Below are positions 4,483-7,521 of a stretch of DNA of 7,521 bases, in pieces. The notes beneath the pieces were generated by a model. It saw only the letters and a program-made list of their open reading frames with translations. It was not told the DNA's origin and searched no databases. A program made the translations under genes and the position numbers. The DNA lies in assembly GCA_913773715.1 (NCBI GenBank), contig CAJYHD010000846.1, positions 1 to 7,521 of the forward strand. The letters are read 5' to 3'. The number at the start of each line of letters is the position of its first letter. Position 1 is the first letter of the stretch. This stretch comes from an uncultured Sphingobium sp. (lineage in GTDB: Bacteria > Pseudomonadota > Alphaproteobacteria > Sphingomonadales > Sphingomonadaceae).

Positions 4483-6532
4483 CGCGTTCGCATCGATCCA
4501 TAGTCACGGGCTGGTGCGGATTGCCACCGCTCGACCGCAGGGAACGGTGGCGGACGTCGGAGAGAATGCGCGGGCGATCCTAGCACTGGCGCAGGAAGGG
4601 GCAGATGCAGGTGCAGACCTCATCCTTTTCCCCGAACTCAGCCTTTCCTCTTATGCGATCGACGACCTGCATTTGCAGGATGCGCTGCTGGATCGCGTCG
4701 AGGACGAGATCGGCCGACTGATTGCGGCGAGCGCGGACCTGCCAGTGCTCCTAGTCGGCGCGCCATTGCGGAGGGCGGGGCGGCTGTACAATTGCGCGCT
4801 GGTGATTGCGAAGGGCCAGCTTCTAGGCGTCGTTCCCAAAAGCTACCTCCCAAATTATCGCGAATATTATGAGAAGCGCTGGTTCGCGCCGGGAGCGGGG
4901 CTTTCTGGTCTCGACATAGATGTCGCGGGTCATCATGTGCCGTTCGGACCCGACCAGTTGTTCGTCGCGGATGGCATGGCGGATTTCTGCTTTCATGTCG
5001 AAATCTGCGAGGATTATTGGGCGCCGCTGCCCCCTTCGACGATGGGCGCGATGGCGGGCGCGCTGATCCTTTGCAACTTGTCGGCGTCTAACATCACAAT
5101 CGGCAAGTCGCGTGACCGGCATCTCCTCTCCGCCTCGCAATCGGCACGGTGCATCGCCGCCTATGCCTATTCGGCGGCGGGGCCGGGGGAAAGCACGACC
5201 GACCTCGCCTGGGACGGGCAGGCGATGGTGCATGAGATGGGCGACCTCCTCGTCCAGTCGCCGCGTTTCAGTCGCGAGGGTGGCCTGCTCTACGCCGATG
5301 TCGATGTGCAACGTCTGCGGCTTGAGCGGATGCGTAACGGCACCTTCAACGACAGCGCCGTGGCGGCCGGACACCCGGAAACCCGCTTTCGAAAGATCCG
5401 CTTTCCGTTCGGGAAAAAGGCAGCGGACACTGGCCTGCACCGTCCCGTCCGTCGATTCCCCTTCGTGCCGGCCGACTCTCTGCAACTCGATGCGGATTGC
5501 TATGAAGCTTTCAACATTCAGGTCGAAGCTCTGGTTACCCGCTTCCGCGCCACGTCCGGCAAGCATTTGGTCATCGGGGTGTCGGGTGGGCTGGATTCGA
5601 CCCACGCACTGATCGTCGCCGCCAAAGCCTGCGACCGGCTCGGGCTGCAACGCTCGACCATCCTTGGCTACACGATGCCGGGCTTCGCGACCGGCGAGAC
5701 CACCAAGGGCAATGCCTGGAAACTCATGAACGCGCTCGGCGTGGCGGGCGAGGAGATCGACATCCGCCCCGCCGCACGCCAGATGCTCGCAGACATGGAT
5801 CATCCCTTTGCCAAGGGCGAACCGGTTTATGACGTGACGTTCGAGAATGTACAGGCAGGGCTGCGCACCGACTATCTGTTCCGCCTTGCGAACCGGCATG
5901 GCGGCTTCGTCGTCGGCACTGGCGACCTCAGCGAACTGGCTTTGGGGTGGTGTACCTACGGCGTCGGCGACCAGATGAGTCATTATGCCGTCAATGCCGG
6001 TGTGCCCAAGACGCTGATCCAGTTTCTCATTCGCTGGTGCATCGCGACGGATCAGTTCGACGGCGAAACAGACAGCATCTTGCGAGCGATTCTGGACACC
6101 GAAATTTCGCCTGAACTGGTTCCGGCGGGGGCGGATGGCGTTTTGCAAAGTACGGAGGAGAAGGTCGGTCCCTACGCCCTCAACGACTTCTTCCTGCACC
6201 ATATCGCGCGCCAGGGATTGCCTCCGTCCAAAGTCGCGTTTCTCGCCTGGCACGCCTGGCGCAATGCTACGGTTGGAGAATGGCCTTCCGGTTACCCCGA
6301 CGCCGCGAAAGTGGCTTACGATCTGCCGACGATCTGCCGCTGGCTAGAAAACTTCCTGTTTCGTTTTTTCACAATCAGTCAATTTAAGCGATCCGCTATC
6401 CCCAACGGTCCCAAAATATCGTCCGCAGGATCGTTGTCGCCCCGTGGCGACTGGCGCGGGCCCTCTGACGGTACAGCAAGCGTATGGCTCGACGAATTGA
6501 AGAGCGCGTTCGGCCCGATTGATCGGACGTAA
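4469..6532 (+). CDS. nadE: Glutamine-dependent NAD+ synthetase
   Basis: This cytosolic enzyme carries out the last step of NAD+ synthesis, amidating nicotinate adenine dinucleotide with ATP and ammonia drawn from glutamine. The N-terminal nitrilase-type amidase domain (about 15-290) has the Glu-Lys-Cys triad at E56 (FPELSLSSY), K124 (VVPKSYLP) and C180 (HVEICED). The C-terminal synthetase domain starts near 345 and has the ATP pyrophosphatase loop SGGLDS at 372-377, then TFENVQAGLRTDYLFR, GTGDLSELALGW and, near the end, QFKRSAIPNGPK. At 687 residues it is complete and close to the 679 of the Mycobacterium tuberculosis enzyme, which it resembles throughout as I recall that sequence. I keep the TTG start because of the GAGG seven bases upstream and because FASIHSHGLVRIA matches the family N-terminus. 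It overlaps the NMN amidohydrolase gene by 14 bases, so translation is probably coupled. Confidence 0.97.
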   Translation: MTRSDAFASIHSHGLVRIATARPQGTVADVGENARAILALAQEGADAGADLILFPELSLSSYAIDDLHLQDALLDRVEDEIGRLIAASADLPVLLVGAPLRRAGRLYNCALVIAKGQLLGVVPKSYLPNYREYYEKRWFAPGAGLSGLDIDVAGHHVPFGPDQLFVADGMADFCFHVEICEDYWAPLPPSTMGAMAGALILCNLSASNITIGKSRDRHLLSASQSARCIAAYAYSAAGPGESTTDLAWDGQAMVHEMGDLLVQSPRFSREGGLLYADVDVQRLRLERMRNGTFNDSAVAAGHPETRFRKIRFPFGKKAADTGLHRPVRRFPFVPADSLQLDADCYEAFNIQVEALVTRFRATSGKHLVIGVSGGLDSTHALIVAAKACDRLGLQRSTILGYTMPGFATGETTKGNAWKLMNALGVAGEEIDIRPAARQMLADMDHPFAKGEPVYDVTFENVQAGLRTDYLFRLANRHGGFVVGTGDLSELALGWCTYGVGDQMSHYAVNAGVPKTLIQFLIRWCIATDQFDGETDSILRAILDTEISPELVPAGADGVLQSTEEKVGPYALNDFFLHHIARQGLPPSKVAFLAWHAWRNATVGEWPSGYPDAAKVAYDLPTICRWLENFLFRFFTISQFKRSAIPNGPKISSAGSLSPRGDWRGPSDGTASVWLDELKSAFGPIDRT

Positions 6533-6695
6533 GAAGCGCAAGGGCCTGATGCGTCGTTGCCACACCTCATGACAACGTAATTCTCATACAAAATAGCACT
6601 TGTTCTGCCTTATAAAAATGCCATGCTTCTCGCGCGGCGGAAAGCCGATCGGTAGTGGGCGACGGTAGCGACCGAAACGATCGCGAGGAGGGGAC
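6533..6695 (+). promoter_or_regulatory. AT-richer intergenic gap upstream of the antiporter, probable promoter region
   Basis: This 163-bp gap follows nadE. The segment at about 6578-6620 is clearly richer in A and T than its surroundings and contains TACAAAAT and TTATAAAA, which could serve as a -10 region or UP-like element. No partner -35 at a 16-18 spacing is convincing. I see no strong intrinsic terminator after nadE. Near the antiporter start, CGGTAG occurs twice (6650-6655 and 6663-6668), and CCGATCGG (6645-6652) is palindromic; both are short. Confidence 0.35.
6686..6691 (+). promoter_or_regulatory. Perfect Shine-Dalgarno sequence of the antiporter gene
   Basis: AGGAGG sits four bases before the ATG at 6696. 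It is the strongest ribosome site in the window and fixes the start of the antiporter. Confidence 0.85.
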
Positions 6696-7521
6696 ATGAA
6701 GCTCGCCGACATCAGCGTGGCGTTTTTTCTGCAAATATTCTTCATCCTGGCCGTTTGTCGCGGGATGGGATGGTTGCTGAAACGCTATTTCGGGCAACCG
6801 CAGGTCATGGGCGAAATGATTGCGGGCGTCATGCTCGGACCGTCGCTGCTTGGGCTGCTGGCGCCGCAGTTTCAGGCCGCGATTTTTCCGATGGATGCAC
6901 GGCCCATGCTCTTTGCCGCAGCGCAGCTCGGTATCGGCCTTTACATGTTCACGGTCGGCCTGCGGTTCGAGACGGACCATTTCCGCCATAACGCGAAAAG
7001 CGCTTTCGCCGTGTCGCTGTCGGGGATCAGCGCGCCGTTCTTGATCGCCATAGCATTGACGCCTTGGCTGATTTCCCTCGGCTTCTTCGGTGCGTCCGTC
7101 ACGCCGTTTCAGGCGACCTTGTTCATGGGCGCGGCCATTTCGATCACGGCCTTCCCGATGCTGGCACGGATCATTCAGGAACGGGGCTTGTCGCGCACAT
7201 CGCTCGCCTCGCTCGCATTGTCTTCGGGCGCGATCGACGATGCGGCAGCCTGGGTCGGCCTCGCAGTCGTCCTCGCGAGCTTTGGCGGAGGCGCCGCCGT
7301 CGCTGTCAAGGCGATCGTCGGCGGCGGCCTGTTTGCGGCGTTTATGATCTTCCTTGGTCCAAGGGTCTTCGCGCCGCTCGCGCGATGGGCGGAACGGGAC
7401 GGACGCGTCACACCGGCTCTGCTGTCCGTCGTCATCATGCTGTTCGCCTTGAGCGCCTGGGCGATGGACGCGGCAGGCATCCATTCGGTGTTTGGCGGCT
7501 TCCTGCTGGGCGTAGCCATGC
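6696..7521 (+). CDS. CPA2-family cation:proton antiporter, N-terminal part (3' end outside the window)
   Basis: This is an inner-membrane monovalent cation/proton antiporter of the Na_H_Exchanger fold; 275 codons are visible and the frame is still open at the right edge. The N-terminal segment is hydrophobic (VAFFLQIFFILAVCRGMGWLL) and is followed by the family hallmark GQPQVMGEMIAGVMLGPSLLG at 33-53. Later come LGIGLYMFTVGLRF, SITAFPMLARII from 149, and the paired aspartates D181-D182 in GAIDDAAAW, which mark the electrogenic CPA2 ion-binding site. About eight hydrophobic segments can be seen; the remaining helices and any C-terminal TrkA-type regulatory domain lie outside the window. Whether it moves Na+ or K+ cannot be told. 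It has its own strong ribosome site and a 163-bp gap from nadE, so it is probably a separate transcription unit. Confidence 0.93.
   Translation, partial: MKLADISVAFFLQIFFILAVCRGMGWLLKRYFGQPQVMGEMIAGVMLGPSLLGLLAPQFQAAIFPMDARPMLFAAAQLGIGLYMFTVGLRFETDHFRHNAKSAFAVSLSGISAPFLIAIALTPWLISLGFFGASVTPFQATLFMGAAISITAFPMLARIIQERGLSRTSLASLALSSGAIDDAAAWVGLAVVLASFGGGAAVAVKAIVGGGLFAAFMIFLGPRVFAPLARWAERDGRVTPALLSVVIMLFALSAWAMDAAGIHSVFGGFLLGVAM

Noticed and set aside
4823..6253. 476-codon open frame on the minus strand
   Set aside because: It lies wholly antisense to nadE, is rich in Arg, His, Asp and Glu with no recognisable domain, and reflects codon bias of the real gene.
6645..6674. Short CGGTAG direct repeats and a CGGT/ACCG hairpin before the antiporter
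   Set aside because: Units of 4-6 bp in GC-rich DNA are expected by chance; too weak to call a site.
6567..7484. 305-codon open frame on the minus strand
   Set aside because: It is antisense to the antiporter gene and has a highly charged, low-complexity composition. The plus-strand frame from 6696 has a perfect Shine-Dalgarno and clear CPA2 motifs.

Overview
This is GC-rich bacterial chromosomal DNA. The sequence suggests an alphaproteobacterium, most likely a sphingomonad (Sphingomonas, Sphingobium, Novosphingobium or a relative). The clues are the C-terminus of a TonB-dependent receptor, the style of the short single-domain response regulator, tight gene packing and use of GTG and TTG starts. 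The genus is an inference from general resemblance; there is no rRNA or marker gene in the window. No mobile element, CRISPR array or tRNA was seen.

Layout. The window opens with the last 221 codons of an outer-membrane TonB-dependent receptor on the plus strand. A strong hairpin without a T-tract follows. It separates the receptor from a converging minus-strand pair: a Tas-like aldo/keto reductase and, downstream of it, a HAD-superfamily phosphatase or phosphosugar mutase. A divergent intergenic region at about 2546-2709 carries a 6+4+6 palindrome. From it a compact four-gene plus-strand operon runs to 6532: an iron-containing redox enzyme of the heme-oxygenase-like diiron fold, an orphan single-domain response regulator, a stand-alone CinA C-terminal-domain protein (PncC-type NMN amidohydrolase), and a full-length glutamine-dependent NAD+ synthetase (nadE). 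The genes are separated by 4 nt or overlap by 1 and 14 nt. After a 163-bp AT-richer gap, a CPA2-type cation:proton antiporter begins with a very strong ribosome binding site and runs off the right edge.

How the genes work together. The last two operon genes form a coherent pair. PncC-type enzymes deamidate NMN, which bacterial DNA ligase releases, to NaMN. NadE performs the last amidation of nicotinate adenine dinucleotide to NAD+. The first two genes, an uncharacterised diiron-type enzyme and a response regulator with no kinase nearby, are the unexplained part. Their tight linkage to NAD recycling is the most interesting observation here. The tas/HAD pair and the antiporter look like ordinary accessory metabolic and ion-homeostasis genes.
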